In this document: in pieces, positions 44,833 to 54,965 of the stretch | Layout of the letters: the number at the start of each line of letters is the position of its first letter | Position numbering within the stretch: the stretch's first letter is position 1 | Translations under genes and position numbers: made by a program | Assembly: GCA_017456015.1 (NCBI GenBank) | Contig: JAFTLL010000003.1 | Span: 1 to 64,000, forward strand | Direction of reading: 5' to 3' | Source: Clostridia bacterium | Lineage (GTDB): Bacteria; Bacillota_A; Clostridia; Oscillospirales; Acutalibacteraceae | Length of the DNA: 64,000 nucleotides | The notes under the pieces: generated by a model | Told to the model about the DNA's origin: nothing | Seen by the model: the letters and a program-made list of their open reading frames with translations, nothing else | Databases searched by the model: none

Positions 44833-46047
44833 ATGCAACAAAAAATTCAAATGAAAACCCCGCTTGTTGAGATGGATGGGGACGAAATGACCCGCATCAT
44901 CTGGCAAATGATTAAAGATATTCTTATATTGCCTTATGTTGATTTGAAGTCAGAGTATTATGATTTGGGTTTAGTACACCGTAATGAAACCAATGATCAG
45001 GTTACAATCGACAGTGCAAACGCCACAAAAAAATACGGTGTTGCTGTAAAATGCGCAACCATTACACCGAATGCAGACCGTATGACAGAATATGATCTAA
45101 AAGAAATGTGGAAATCACCCAACGGTACGATTCGTGCGATTTTGGACGGTACTGTTTTTCGTACGCCCATTATTGTAAAAGGCATTACGCCTTATATCCC
45201 GACTTGGACTAAACCGATCACAATTGCCCGTCATGCCTATGGAGATGTCTATAAGAATACCGAAATGCAGGTTCCGCAAGGGGCAAAATGCGAATTGGTT
45301 TGTACCGATCGCGACGGACAAAAAACTCGTAGCTTGATTCACGATTTTGCTGATACAGCCGGCGTAATTCAGGGTATGCATAACACTGACAAGTCGATAA
45401 TGTCTTTTGCACGTAGCTGTTTTAATTTTGCTCTGGATACAAAGCAAGACATTTGGTTTGCCAGTAAAGATACGATTTCTAAAAAATATGACCACCGTTT
45501 CAAAGATATTTTCAACGAGGTTTTTGAAGAAGAATATAAAGAGAAGTTTGCAGCAGCCGGTATCGAATATTTTTACACTTTAATTGACGATGCGGTTGCC
45601 CGCGTGATTCGCTCCAACGGTGGTTATATCTGGGCTTGCAAAAACTATGACGGTGACGTTATGTCAGACATGGTTGCGACAGCGTATGGCTCTTTGGCGA
45701 TGATGACATCGGTCTTGGTTTCTCCCGACGGAGTTTATGAATATGAAGCAGCACATGGAACGGTGCAACGCCATTATTATAAGCATTTGAAAGGGGAGAG
45801 CACCTCCACCAATTCGGTTGCCACACTCTTTGCTTGGACGGGTGCGCTCCGCAAGCGCGGCGAACTCGACAATACACCGGCGCTCTGCGATTTTGCTGAC
45901 AAACTGGAAAAAGCTACAATTCAAACAATTGAGGAAGGCGTCATGACCGGTGACCTTTACCTTCTTTCCACACTTGAAAATAAACAAAAGGTTTCGACAG
46001 AGGATTTCTTGAAAGCCATCAATGAACGACTGGCTGCAATCGTATAA
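44833..46047 (+). CDS. icd: NADP-dependent isocitrate dehydrogenase (eukaryotic-like subfamily)
   Basis: A 404-residue enzyme producing 2-oxoglutarate and NADPH. The start [20 protein letters not shown] is that of the homodimeric type II IDH; substrate Ser/Arg residues are in [16 protein letters not shown], the metal Asp in [13 protein letters not shown], and the NADP-binding [11 protein letters not shown] (His) is clear. ATG 44824 is also possible (AAAAGG 6 nt upstream); 44833 with 9-nt spacing gives the family-length N-terminus. It is monocistronic. Confidence 0.93.
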   Translation: MQQKIQMKTPLVEMDGDEMTRIIWQMIKDILILPYVDLKSEYYDLGLVHRNETNDQVTIDSANATKKYGVAVKCATITPNADRMTEYDLKEMWKSPNGTIRAILDGTVFRTPIIVKGITPYIPTWTKPITIARHAYGDVYKNTEMQVPQGAKCELVCTDRDGQKTRSLIHDFADTAGVIQGMHNTDKSIMSFARSCFNFALDTKQDIWFASKDTISKKYDHRFKDIFNEVFEEEYKEKFAAAGIEYFYTLIDDAVARVIRSNGGYIWACKNYDGDVMSDMVATAYGSLAMMTSVLVSPDGVYEYEAAHGTVQRHYYKHLKGESTSTNSVATLFAWTGALRKRGELDNTPALCDFADKLEKATIQTIEEGVMTGDLYLLSTLENKQKVSTEDFLKAINERLAAIV

Positions 46048-46053
46048 AACGCA

Positions 46054-46087
46054 AAAAGCCATCCAAGATAATGTCTTGGATGGCTTT
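46054..46087. terminator. Bidirectional terminator of icd and the sugar operon
   Basis: AAAGCCATCCAAGA/TCTTGGATGGCTTT perfect 14-bp stem; T-rich tail TTTTTGC on the minus strand. Confidence 0.9.
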
Positions 46088-46105
46088 AATTATGCATCAA
46101 ATTAT

Positions 46106-46948
46106 TTAGGCAATCGGGGAGATTTGCCAGGTTTCAATATGTGAGGCGGTCTCACCAGGTTGTAGACAAACCACGGTCCCCAGTGTTTCAAGTTCCATAA
46201 AGCTTTGATTCATATACAACTCAAAATTGCAGCCGTTATCGGGCAGATGTGAGATTACGTTTACAGGGAACTCCAATCGAAAACGCTGCCCTTTGTTTTG
46301 AAATATTGCATAGCCGTCACGGCAGTACATTCCGATTTTGAGGTAATCGGGAATCGGTAGGTACTGCGCTGTCAAGCTATCCTTTGTAAAATGCAGGCGC
46401 TCGTCACTTAGATTGGTTTCTCCCCAAAGCGACACCAAGCGATGCGGTGAATAGGGATTTTGCGTATCGGTGGAAAAAGGAATTTCGGCCGTTCCGCCGC
46501 CTGAAAAAGTGTTAACACCCCATGTAGCACCGGTCAAAGGCGTATTCGATATGTTTTTAATTCGGTTTTCCAATTCTGCAATACCATCGTCAAGCAAGCG
46601 AATTCGAAAAGATTTTTCAGTATTTTGAAGCATATCCGGTTCCTGCCTAAAAAGAAAACTGCCGTCCGGTTCCTCTTGCCATATAACCGGAGCGTTATCC
46701 GGTGCATAGGAAGAATCACTTTCCGGCGCTAACCAGAGTCTATGACCGCCGTAAAGTTTCCAACCGTTGGTATTACAAAAACCATCTGATAAGTCGGTTG
46801 GTTGTTCGTAGAAAAGATTTTCCATTCCCGTACAAGAAACATGTACAATGCGAAGGCCAAAATCAAGTGCGACTCCGATTTCGATATGTTCATTACACAG
46901 CCAGAAAACACGGCCCCATTTTGGGTGATGCTTTACACAGTTTTGCAT
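46106..46948 (-). CDS. Mutarotase-like (DUF4380-type) protein
   Basis: A 280-residue protein with the beta-sandwich features of the galactose-mutarotase superfamily: CNEHIEIGVALDFGLRIVHV at the start, LYGGHRLWLAPES (conserved GG..W.APE), and a long beta-rich body ending TWQIS. An exact match to DUF4380 is tentative. ATG 46948 follows AAGG with 11-nt spacing; longer in-frame starts would run through a hairpin. It is last in the PIG-L to TIM-barrel operon, 85 nt after the TIM-barrel gene, and could act on the anomeric carbon of the pathway sugar. Confidence 0.6.
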   Translation of the reverse strand: MQNCVKHHPKWGRVFWLCNEHIEIGVALDFGLRIVHVSCTGMENLFYEQPTDLSDGFCNTNGWKLYGGHRLWLAPESDSSYAPDNAPVIWQEEPDGSFLFRQEPDMLQNTEKSFRIRLLDDGIAELENRIKNISNTPLTGATWGVNTFSGGGTAEIPFSTDTQNPYSPHRLVSLWGETNLSDERLHFTKDSLTAQYLPIPDYLKIGMYCRDGYAIFQNKGQRFRLEFPVNVISHLPDNGCNFELYMNQSFMELETLGTVVCLQPGETASHIETWQISPIA

Positions 46949-46981
46949 AGTATAATCCGCCTTGTTTTGTTTTTTGAAAGA

Positions 46982-47003
46982 GGGGACGGCAAACGCCGTC
47001 CCC
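46982..47003 (-). terminator. Hairpin between TIM-barrel gene and mutarotase-like gene
   Basis: GGGGACGGC/GCCGTCCCC with a 4-nt loop, followed on the minus strand by TCTTTC. Strong stem, weak T tract: a partial terminator or an RNA-processing point. Confidence 0.6.
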
Positions 47004-47033
47004 AATTGTTGTTTATTAGATACAGAGCAGAGT

Positions 47034-48065
47034 TTAGCAACCCATCAAAAGCTCCATGACATACATTTCCAAAGCTTCATAGTTGCGCTCAGCAATACAT
47101 TTTGCTTGGAAAGCACGGTCAAATTTTGCAACCTTTTCTTCCAACATGCAAGCAATTTTAATGGAGTTTTGCAGGTGACGGTACTGGTCTTCCGGTTTCT
47201 GGGTACGCATAGCTTTTACGTCGATACCAACCATTTCGCCGTTTGCACCGTAATTGTGGTCACAGAGAACTTTGATCTGGTTGAAAGCACCACGGAGAGA
47301 CTCAACACCAAAGCTCTTATCCTGGTCGTAACGGCAACCGTTCTGGTCGTTCAAATGAACGCTGCCCAATTTGCCGAATTTAAGAGCAAAAGCCATTTCG
47401 TTGGCAGGATCAAGACCAGCCAGAATAGCATGAGCAGATTCCAAAACAGCACCAACACGACTGGGGTCTTTGGATGCAGCGGAAACGGCCATAACGTGAC
47501 CGATGGTACCGCAGTAGCTGCGGTCAATGGGTTCGTTGGGTTTGGACTCAATCAAAACCTTAATTTTGTCGTCATAAGCCAGCATTTGGTCGATAGAATC
47601 AATCAATTGACCGATTTTCTCAACAGGGTCTTTGCTTTCTGCGCAGAGTGTGCCTTCGCGAGCTAACCAAAGAACGATGTTTTTTGCACCCATAGCGTTT
47701 GCAATGTCGATGGAGCGTTTTGCTCTCCACATAGCAAATTCATAGTCTTCCTTGGAGTTTGAAGTGAAGCCGCCGTCGGTTGTATGGGGGTCCATCCAAA
47801 GACGGGGAGCAACAAACTCAGGAACCAAGCCGTACTTGTCTAATGTAGCACGTACATCCTTTGCGTAGTCAATGATAGCTTTTTCAGACATGTTGTTCAT
47901 ATCCGGAACAGCGTCATCATCATGAAATTGTACACCGGACATGCCGATTTCAGCAAATTTTTTGAATTTTTCTTCCAAATCCACAGTGGGACGGACGCCG
48001 GGGCCGAAGGATTCAACACCTTCGTTAACATTCCAAGGACCTGCGGTAAACTTAAATCTTGACAT
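47034..48065 (-). CDS. Xylose-isomerase-like TIM-barrel sugar isomerase/epimerase
   Basis: A 343-residue protein of the xylose isomerase superfamily. Residues that line up with class I XylA: His and Asp in GVQFHDDDAVP, Glu in LIESKPNEP, Glu-X2-His in VLESAHAILAG, Asp-X-Asp in YDQDKSFG, and the terminal Asp in GIDVKAMRT. One metal ligand differs: where XylA has HIDLN this has SVHLN, so Asp is replaced by His. This argues for the fold and metal site but a changed substrate. It is the fourth gene of the sugar operon; ribosome site AGGAGG. Confidence 0.8.
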   Translation of the reverse strand: MSRFKFTAGPWNVNEGVESFGPGVRPTVDLEEKFKKFAEIGMSGVQFHDDDAVPDMNNMSEKAIIDYAKDVRATLDKYGLVPEFVAPRLWMDPHTTDGGFTSNSKEDYEFAMWRAKRSIDIANAMGAKNIVLWLAREGTLCAESKDPVEKIGQLIDSIDQMLAYDDKIKVLIESKPNEPIDRSYCGTIGHVMAVSAASKDPSRVGAVLESAHAILAGLDPANEMAFALKFGKLGSVHLNDQNGCRYDQDKSFGVESLRGAFNQIKVLCDHNYGANGEMVGIDVKAMRTQKPEDQYRHLQNSIKIACMLEEKVAKFDRAFQAKCIAERNYEALEMYVMELLMGC

Positions 48066-48096
48066 TTTTATTTCCTCCTAAAATAAATTTATAAAG

Positions 48097-49230
48097 TTAT
48101 AATGAAAGTGCGCTTTCTTCCTTACGGGTCCAACCGCCGTCACCCATATAGCCCGCGGGCAGAGCTTTGGGGGTGTCGAAGGTAGATTCCAAGGTCACCA
48201 AACGGCCGGATTCAGCGCTGGTCATGATACCATGCATCAGTTCAAACACATGGAAAGCCATTTCCTTGCTGGCACGGTTTTGGCGGCCTTTAACGATGGA
48301 CCAGGCCATTTCAGCGGCACCAACACCGCGAGAGTTTTCAGCATAACCGTGCGTTAAAGGGAATTCGACCTTACCGCCCATGGTTTTCTGAATATAAACA
48401 GGATTGCCGAATTCGTTCGGATTGCCCATGTAAAGAATACCCTCGGTGCCGTAAATTTCCAGACCGTAAGTTTCATCAAGAATGCAATCGGAATTCATAT
48501 GTAGAGTCCCTAAAACACCGTTTTGGTACTGCATGGTGGCTGTAATTACATTGGCATCCTCTAAGGTATAGGCTTGGCCATAATTGGGAGCTCCGATGCG
48601 GGAATTTACCCGGTTGGGCTCGTTGATTGCGGTAAAGGCACTAACTGCTTTGACGGGACCGAGAATAGCGGCCAGGGCCGTCAAATAATAACCGCCCATA
48701 TCAAAACCGATGCCGCCGCCACGCTTGCACAGGTGGGTAAGGAACTCACCGTAAATACCATAGTTGCGGCTAATGGAAGCATGGCAGGAAACCGGTTTTC
48801 CAATAAGGCCGGATTCCACAATATATTTGGCAGTTTGGATACTCGCACCCAGGAAAGTATCGGGCGCTACACCCAGATACAAGCCCTTTTTATTGGCCAG
48901 CTCCAACAGCTCTTTGCCTTGCCAAAGCTCTACGGCAATCATTTTTTCAGAGAAGACATGCTTGCCGGCTTCCAAACACTGTTTGATAACCGGATAGTGC
49001 GCAGCGGGCACGGTTAGGTTGATGACCATATCAATGGAGGGGTCCGCACAGATTTCATCGGTTGTCATCGCTTTGCAACCGTATTTTTCGGCCTTGGCTT
49101 GCATAGCGGCAGAGGATAGGTCTGAGCAAGCGGACAATTCTAAAATTTGGAATTTGCCACTTTTGATGTTGCTCATATAAATGTCGCTGATGCTACCGCA
49201 GCCAATGACTGCAACTCTCAATTTTTCCAT
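48097..49230 (-). CDS. Gfo/Idh/MocA family oxidoreductase
   Basis: A 377-residue dehydrogenase. The N-terminal Rossmann motif is AVIGCGSISDIYM; the cofactor/substrate hinge usually EKP is FSEKMIA here. The C-terminal alpha/beta domain begins near residue 130, with GGGIGFDMGGYYLTAL carrying the usual active-site D..G..Y pattern. It would oxidise or reduce a hydroxyl of a sugar or cyclitol using NAD(P). It is 18 nt after the aminotransferase gene and 31 nt before the TIM-barrel gene. Confidence 0.88.
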   Translation of the reverse strand: MEKLRVAVIGCGSISDIYMSNIKSGKFQILELSACSDLSSAAMQAKAEKYGCKAMTTDEICADPSIDMVINLTVPAAHYPVIKQCLEAGKHVFSEKMIAVELWQGKELLELANKKGLYLGVAPDTFLGASIQTAKYIVESGLIGKPVSCHASISRNYGIYGEFLTHLCKRGGGIGFDMGGYYLTALAAILGPVKAVSAFTAINEPNRVNSRIGAPNYGQAYTLEDANVITATMQYQNGVLGTLHMNSDCILDETYGLEIYGTEGILYMGNPNEFGNPVYIQKTMGGKVEFPLTHGYAENSRGVGAAEMAWSIVKGRQNRASKEMAFHVFELMHGIMTSAESGRLVTLESTFDTPKALPAGYMGDGGWTRKEESALSL

Positions 49231-49248
49231 GATATATGCCTTTCTTTT

Positions 49249-50463
49249 TTACAGGGAGAGAATAATTTCCCGAATGTTTGCAGCAACAGAATTGATTTCT
49301 TCTACGGTGGAGTTGATGTTGATACCGGTACCGGCACCTAAGCCTTTGTCTACAACGCCGACGGAAATGTTAACTGCACGCTCCAAAATATCATCGGTAA
49401 CAGGCAGCATATGCTTGGTATAGGTTCTGCTGTCTTGGTGGAAGGGGTGTGCATCGGTCCAGGTTTTCTTGTCCAAAATCTGTTCCATATTATTGTATAC
49501 ATGCCAGCCGGAACGAGCAATAACAGAAGTACCGGCCTTTTCACAGAAAGCAGCAGCCTTTTCTTTGGTGTCAAAAAGAAGTGTCAGCAGGGTGCCACAC
49601 TCGCCCTCATCATTGATAGTACGGAATCCAAGGCCGGGCAAATCCTGCAACTGGGACTTTAACAGCGCCTTCTTTTCACGAAGGGTTTTGAGAACCATGG
49701 GAAGCTTACGGCCCTGGGCAACAGCGACAGCACCGCTCAGCTCGTTCATACGCATATTAACGCCGACGATAGAACGATTGCCAACCTCAACACCGGTACG
49801 AGAAGGCTTATGACCTTGGTCATGATAGCCAAATGCACGCTCATATAAGGTTTCGTCAGAGCAGCCGACAAAGCCGCCGTCACCTGTGGTAATGGTTTTA
49901 AATACATTCAAGGAGTATGCACCCATGTCACCGATGGTACCGCAGCATTTGCCTTTATAGGAAGCGCCGACAGCTTGGCAACAGTCTTCAATAACATAAA
50001 GATTATGTTTTTTGGCAATTTCCATGATGGCATCCATTTTGCAGGGGTTACCCAGCATATGTACCGGCATGATTGCCTTGGTTCGCGGCGTAATCAATGC
50101 CTCGATTTTGGTGGGGTCAATGGTTAAGGAATCATCAATCTCAGCCAAAACAGGAACCGCATTCATCATAACAATGGTAGAGATTGAAGCAATAAAAGTA
50201 TAACCGGGAACAATAACCTCATCGCCCATACCAATACCCAATGCTGCCAAACAGCACATCAACGAACCAGTACCAGAGCTGGTAGCAACCACGTGCTTGT
50301 GGCCCAACTGTGTAGCCATTTCCTTTTCAAAAGTAGCGACTTTACCCTGGAAGCCATCAACACCGGGAGTTCCGTAACGGAACAGAGAGCCAGCCTCAAT
50401 AACATCCATCAATTCTTTCTTTTCTTCTGCACCGAATACATAAGATCCAGGACCGCCTGCCAT
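49249..50463 (-). CDS. DegT/DnrJ/EryC1/StrS family aminotransferase
   Basis: A 404-residue PLP-dependent sugar aminotransferase. It shows TSSGTGSLMCCLAALGIGMG (PLP phosphate region, shown here as two halves: TSSGTGSL and ALGIGMGDEV), GYTFIAS, the Asp in VIEDCCQAVGASYKG, and the Schiff-base Lys in NVFKTITTGDGG. It should move an amino group between a keto sugar and glutamate. The in-frame TTG at 50478 overlaps the ribosome site GGAGG, so ATG 50463 with 7-nt spacing is used. Confidence 0.9.
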   Translation of the reverse strand: MAGGPGSYVFGAEEKKELMDVIEAGSLFRYGTPGVDGFQGKVATFEKEMATQLGHKHVVATSSGTGSLMCCLAALGIGMGDEVIVPGYTFIASISTIVMMNAVPVLAEIDDSLTIDPTKIEALITPRTKAIMPVHMLGNPCKMDAIMEIAKKHNLYVIEDCCQAVGASYKGKCCGTIGDMGAYSLNVFKTITTGDGGFVGCSDETLYERAFGYHDQGHKPSRTGVEVGNRSIVGVNMRMNELSGAVAVAQGRKLPMVLKTLREKKALLKSQLQDLPGLGFRTINDEGECGTLLTLLFDTKEKAAAFCEKAGTSVIARSGWHVYNNMEQILDKKTWTDAHPFHQDSRTYTKHMLPVTDDILERAVNISVGVVDKGLGAGTGININSTVEEINSVAANIREIILSL

Positions 50464-50513
50464 AATTTTTACCTCCAAAATTAATTAAAAATATTTATGT
50501 TTACCCTGGTTAC

Positions 50514-51236
50514 TCAGGGAAGAACACGTTCGGTTAATCGGGTACGATATCCGTCTAACGCACGGACAAATCCTTCTGCATATTTACAACCGGCTTGCAT
50601 ACCGCGAAATTCACTCGCAATGCGAATGGAATCAAAAAACTTATCTTCGTCATCTCTTAAAGATGCATAATTATCAGCCATCCATGCTTTTTGGCTTTCC
50701 ATACAGCTGAACATCTTCATTTTCGTCTCATAAAAGTCTGTGATGTCCACATAATCGGTAGGAACAAAGCCCATAGAAAGAGCCGGTTCAAAATACCAAA
50801 TCGACGGAATAACATCATGAGGAGGTTCCTCGGTTTTGATATGCGCTATGGGAATCATGACTGCAATATCGTTAATAATTTTCGATGTCAATTCATGGTC
50901 GGGATTATAATCCTTGGGGTTGTGCGTAAAAATAACGTCAGCTTTGCAATGCCGAACCAGATTGATAAAAGCCAGACGAACCGACTTGTCTTCATAGAAC
51001 ATTTCATCGTCATAGTCAAGACATATGTACTCTGCACCGATGATGGCAGCGGAGTTTGCCGCTTCCTGCTTGCGTATACGGGCAATTTCCTCCATTGAAT
51101 GACGAGCTGAGCCAATATTGCCGCTGGTAGCAGTAGCAATAAAAATTTTATGCCCTTGTGCGGCATATTTTGCCAATGTTCCACCACAACCGATTTCAAC
51201 GTCGTCCGGATGAGCACCAATTGCTAAAATATTCAT
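50514..51236 (-). CDS. PIG-L family deacetylase
   Basis: A 240-residue zinc deacetylase. The metal motif is AIGAHPDDVEIGCGG (His-Pro-Asp-Asp) and the third His is in YNPDHELTS. Relatives remove acetyl from N-acetylglucosamine-type sugars (MshB, BshB). It is the first gene of the operon, 50 nt before the aminotransferase, and AGGAG precedes its ATG. The combination suggests removal of an N-acetyl group followed by work on the freed amine, but direction and substrate are not visible. Confidence 0.9.
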   Translation of the reverse strand: MNILAIGAHPDDVEIGCGGTLAKYAAQGHKIFIATATSGNIGSARHSMEEIARIRKQEAANSAAIIGAEYICLDYDDEMFYEDKSVRLAFINLVRHCKADVIFTHNPKDYNPDHELTSKIINDIAVMIPIAHIKTEEPPHDVIPSIWYFEPALSMGFVPTDYVDITDFYETKMKMFSCMESQKAWMADNYASLRDDEDKFFDSIRIASEFRGMQAGCKYAEGFVRALDGYRTRLTERVLP

Positions 51237-51277
51237 TTTACAATTCTCTCCTACAATTTAAAATAATATATAATATA

Positions 51278-51306
51278 AAGATATAATATAAAGAAAAATT
51301 TGTCAA
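51278..51306 (-). promoter_or_regulatory. Promoter of the PIG-L/DegT/Gfo/TIM-barrel operon
   Basis: On the minus strand TTGACA (51301-51306) with overlapping AT-rich -10 candidates (TATATC or TATCTT at 15-17 nt). The flanking 51307-51418 is AT-rich with no gene. Confidence 0.6.
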
Positions 51307-51418
51307 GATTAAAAATGCACATAAATTATAAATAATTTTGTCATATCTCAAATAATAAGCGAGATAACCCCAACTTGCATGATTATTTACCATTAGATAT
51401 AATAGAATAAACATATTA

Positions 51419-51451
51419 AAAAAAAAAAGCATCTAAGATTTTTCTTAGATG
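51419..51451 (-). terminator. Terminator of the tRNA-Leu/tRNA-Gly transcript
   Basis: CATCTAAGA/TCTTAGATG hairpin (51430-51451) followed on the minus strand by a run of about ten T. Confidence 0.92.
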
Positions 51452-51483
51452 TTCAAATTAAAATAATTTAGTTTTACTTGGGT

Positions 51484-51557
51484 TGGAGCGGGCAACGGGA
51501 ATCGAACCCGCCTCCTCAGCTTGGGAAGCTGATATTCTACCAATGAACTATGCCCGC
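51484..51557 (-). tRNA. tRNA-Gly(CCC)
   Basis: Read on the minus strand, acceptor GCGGGCA pairs with TGCCCGC; anticodon stem TCAGC/GCTGA holds loop TTCCCAA, anticodon CCC. T-loop TTCGATT; CCA is encoded. It lies 8 nt after tRNA-Leu and shares its transcript. Confidence 0.93.
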
Positions 51558-51565
51558 AAAAAAAA

Positions 51566-51649
51566 TGGTGCGGGTGACAGGACTTGAACCTGCACATCAA
51601 AGATACTAGATCCTAAGTCTAGCGCGTCTGCCAATTTCGCCACACCCGC
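51566..51649 (-). tRNA. tRNA-Leu(UAG)
   Basis: 84-nt class II tRNA. Acceptor GCGGGTG/CACCCGC; anticodon stem CTAGA/TCTAG with loop CTTAGGA, anticodon TAG; long variable arm; T-loop TTCAAGT; encoded CCA. Confidence 0.95.
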
Positions 51650-51660
51650 ACGTACTCGAT

Positions 51661-51689
51661 AGTTTACAACACTTTCGCAATTTTGTCAA
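51661..51689 (-). promoter_or_regulatory. Promoter of tRNA-Leu/tRNA-Gly
   Basis: On the minus strand TTGACA (51684-51689), 17-nt spacer, TAAACT (51661-51666), 11 nt before the tRNA-Leu 5' end. Confidence 0.88.
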
Positions 51690-51800
51690 GAAATTGTTGC
51701 CTTTAAAAACATTTTCCGTTATAATAAAATCAAGCATTATCATCTCTTGCTCTATGAACATAAACCCCTTCTTTGCCGTAAGATAAGAAGAGGTGATTTT

Positions 51801-52460
51801 ATGCGTAGAGGTTTTAAACACAAAAGACGGATTCTTCATATTCGTCTGCTGTGTATTGTGGTTGCGGCTTTTTGTTCTTTGCTTTTGTTAGACCGTTCGC
51901 TGCGTCCTTTAATTATTACCCACACAGCGGCACAAGCGCAAAACATGGTAGACAATTTGATTAACTACGCGGTCTATGATTATCTTGACAACTGTTCTTA
52001 TACATATTCAGACTTGTCGCACATTATTCGAGGCACAAATAATGAAATTGAGTCGATAGAAATTGACTCTGTAAAAATCAATTCGATGGCTGCAAACATC
52101 ATGCGGCGCGTAAATGACAGCTTTGACAAAACCGACAAAATGACGATTTACATACCAATCGGTACCGCCACGGGAATTGATTTTTTGGTGGGACGCGGAC
52201 CAAGGTTTGCAATTCAGATGGGACTTACGGCAAACATTTCTGCGGATTTTTTTACTGATTTCACAGAAGCCGGTATCAACCAGACCTTGCACAGTATAAA
52301 TTTTGTTATAACTGCCCAAATTTATCTAATGAATAAGTTTTATCAGTCCTCTGTTGAGGCAGAAAACACCTATATTGCAGCACAAACCGTAATCGTAGGA
52401 GAAATTCCGTCTGTTGTTGCAAATTTGCAGACCGATGCTGCATCACAAAAAACAAAGTAA
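51801..52460 (+). CDS. yunB: Sporulation protein YunB
   Basis: A 219-residue membrane-anchored protein. A basic N-terminus (RRGFKHKRRI) precedes one transmembrane helix (residues about 14-32), then an outside domain with IPIGTATGIDFLVGRGPRF, the YunB signature, and INQTLHSINF. YunB is made in the mother cell of Bacillus and is needed for proper spore formation. GAAGAGGTG lies just before ATG 51801; an in-frame start at 51747 lies further up without a ribosome site. It is 12 nt before ligA. Confidence 0.85.
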   Translation: MRRGFKHKRRILHIRLLCIVVAAFCSLLLLDRSLRPLIITHTAAQAQNMVDNLINYAVYDYLDNCSYTYSDLSHIIRGTNNEIESIEIDSVKINSMAANIMRRVNDSFDKTDKMTIYIPIGTATGIDFLVGRGPRFAIQMGLTANISADFFTDFTEAGINQTLHSINFVITAQIYLMNKFYQSSVEAENTYIAAQTVIVGEIPSVVANLQTDAASQKTK

Positions 52461-52469
52461 TAGGAGTAA

Positions 52470-54455
<1,986 letters not shown>

Positions 54456-54472
54456 CCCAAAATGAATAGAAC

Positions 54473-54516
54473 AAAAAGAAACGACAGTTTTTGCATGAAA
54501 ACTGTCGTTTCTTTTT
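54473..54516. terminator. Bidirectional terminator of ligA and tRNA-Ala
   Basis: AAAAAGAAACGACAGTTTT/AAAACTGTCGTTTCTTTTT perfect stem, loop TGCATG; T-rich on both strands. Confidence 0.92.
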
Positions 54517-54591
54517 GGTGGAGGCGAAGTGGGTCGAACTCTCGACCTTACGGATGCGAACCGTAAGCTCTCCAACCTGAGCTACGCCCCC
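54516..54591 (-). tRNA. tRNA-Ala(CGC)
   Basis: Minus strand: acceptor GGGGGCG with CGCCTCC gives the G3-U70 pair that marks alanine tRNAs; anticodon stem TACGG/CCGTA with loop TTCGCAT, anticodon CGC; CCA is encoded. The T stem GAGAG/CACTT has an A-A mismatch at 52-62 and a G-U at its base, so the T arm is weak. Confidence 0.8.
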
Positions 54592-54620
54592 CCGAAAGTA
54601 AAAATTTTTGAGATGTAAAT

Positions 54621-54649
54621 ACTGTATCATATTTAATGGTGAAAATCAA
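54621..54649 (-). promoter_or_regulatory. Promoter of tRNA-Ala(CGC)
   Basis: On the minus strand TTGATT (54644-54649), 17-nt spacer, TACAGT (54621-54626). Confidence 0.6.
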
Positions 54650-54676
54650 GTGAGAAAAATTTGCAACCATGAATAC

Positions 54677-54715
54677 ATTCACCCTACGGAATAAAATCCG
54701 CAGGGTGAATTTTTA
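54677..54715 (+). terminator. Terminator-like hairpin at the islet edge
   Basis: ATTCACCCT and AGGGTGAAT with an inner CGGA/TCCG pairing, followed by TTTTTAG. It belongs to no visible upstream gene on the plus strand, since ligA already has a terminator. Confidence 0.65.
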
Positions 54716-54716
54716 G

Positions 54717-54965
54717 TGCGATTTATTTAGATTTGCCAAAGTTTTTATAAAAACCGGTATATTAGAGGAGATTTTCGTACACGATGGCGGAGATATCGAG
54801 ATTGTATTCAAGTTTTATGATGCCTATCTGCAAGTGGTTGAGTATATTGAACTTAACAAGCATCTAATTGAACCCGAAAAGCCTACGAAAAAAGAAAAAG
54901 TCGGCGTAAAGTTAAAGCGTGTGACAGTAAACTGTCACACGCTTTTGCTATTCTCTATTTTTTAA
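54717..54965 (+). pseudogene. C-terminal remnant of a serine site-specific recombinase
   Basis: The frame, open from 54717 to TAA 54963-54965, reads AKVFIKTGILEEIFVHDGGD, then IEIVFKFYDAYLQVVEYIEL. This pattern (V-H-D-G-G, I-E-I-V-F-K-F, V-E-Y-I) is the usual C-terminal end of large serine recombinases on Clostridia mobile elements. No start, catalytic domain or zinc region is present. The frame runs into a terminator hairpin (54914-54946). It looks like the scar of a lost integrative element next to tRNA-Ala. Confidence 0.7.
54914..54946. terminator. Terminator hairpin between recombinase remnant and XRE gene
   Basis: AAAGCGTGTGACAG/CTGTCACACGCTTT, a perfect 14-bp stem with loop TAAA, T run on the plus strand; 9 nt past the XRE stop on the minus strand. 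Confidence 0.85.

Noticed and set aside
46949..47005. 19-residue extension of the mutarotase-like protein
   Set aside because: It would begin within the strong hairpin 46982-47003 and lacks a ribosome site.
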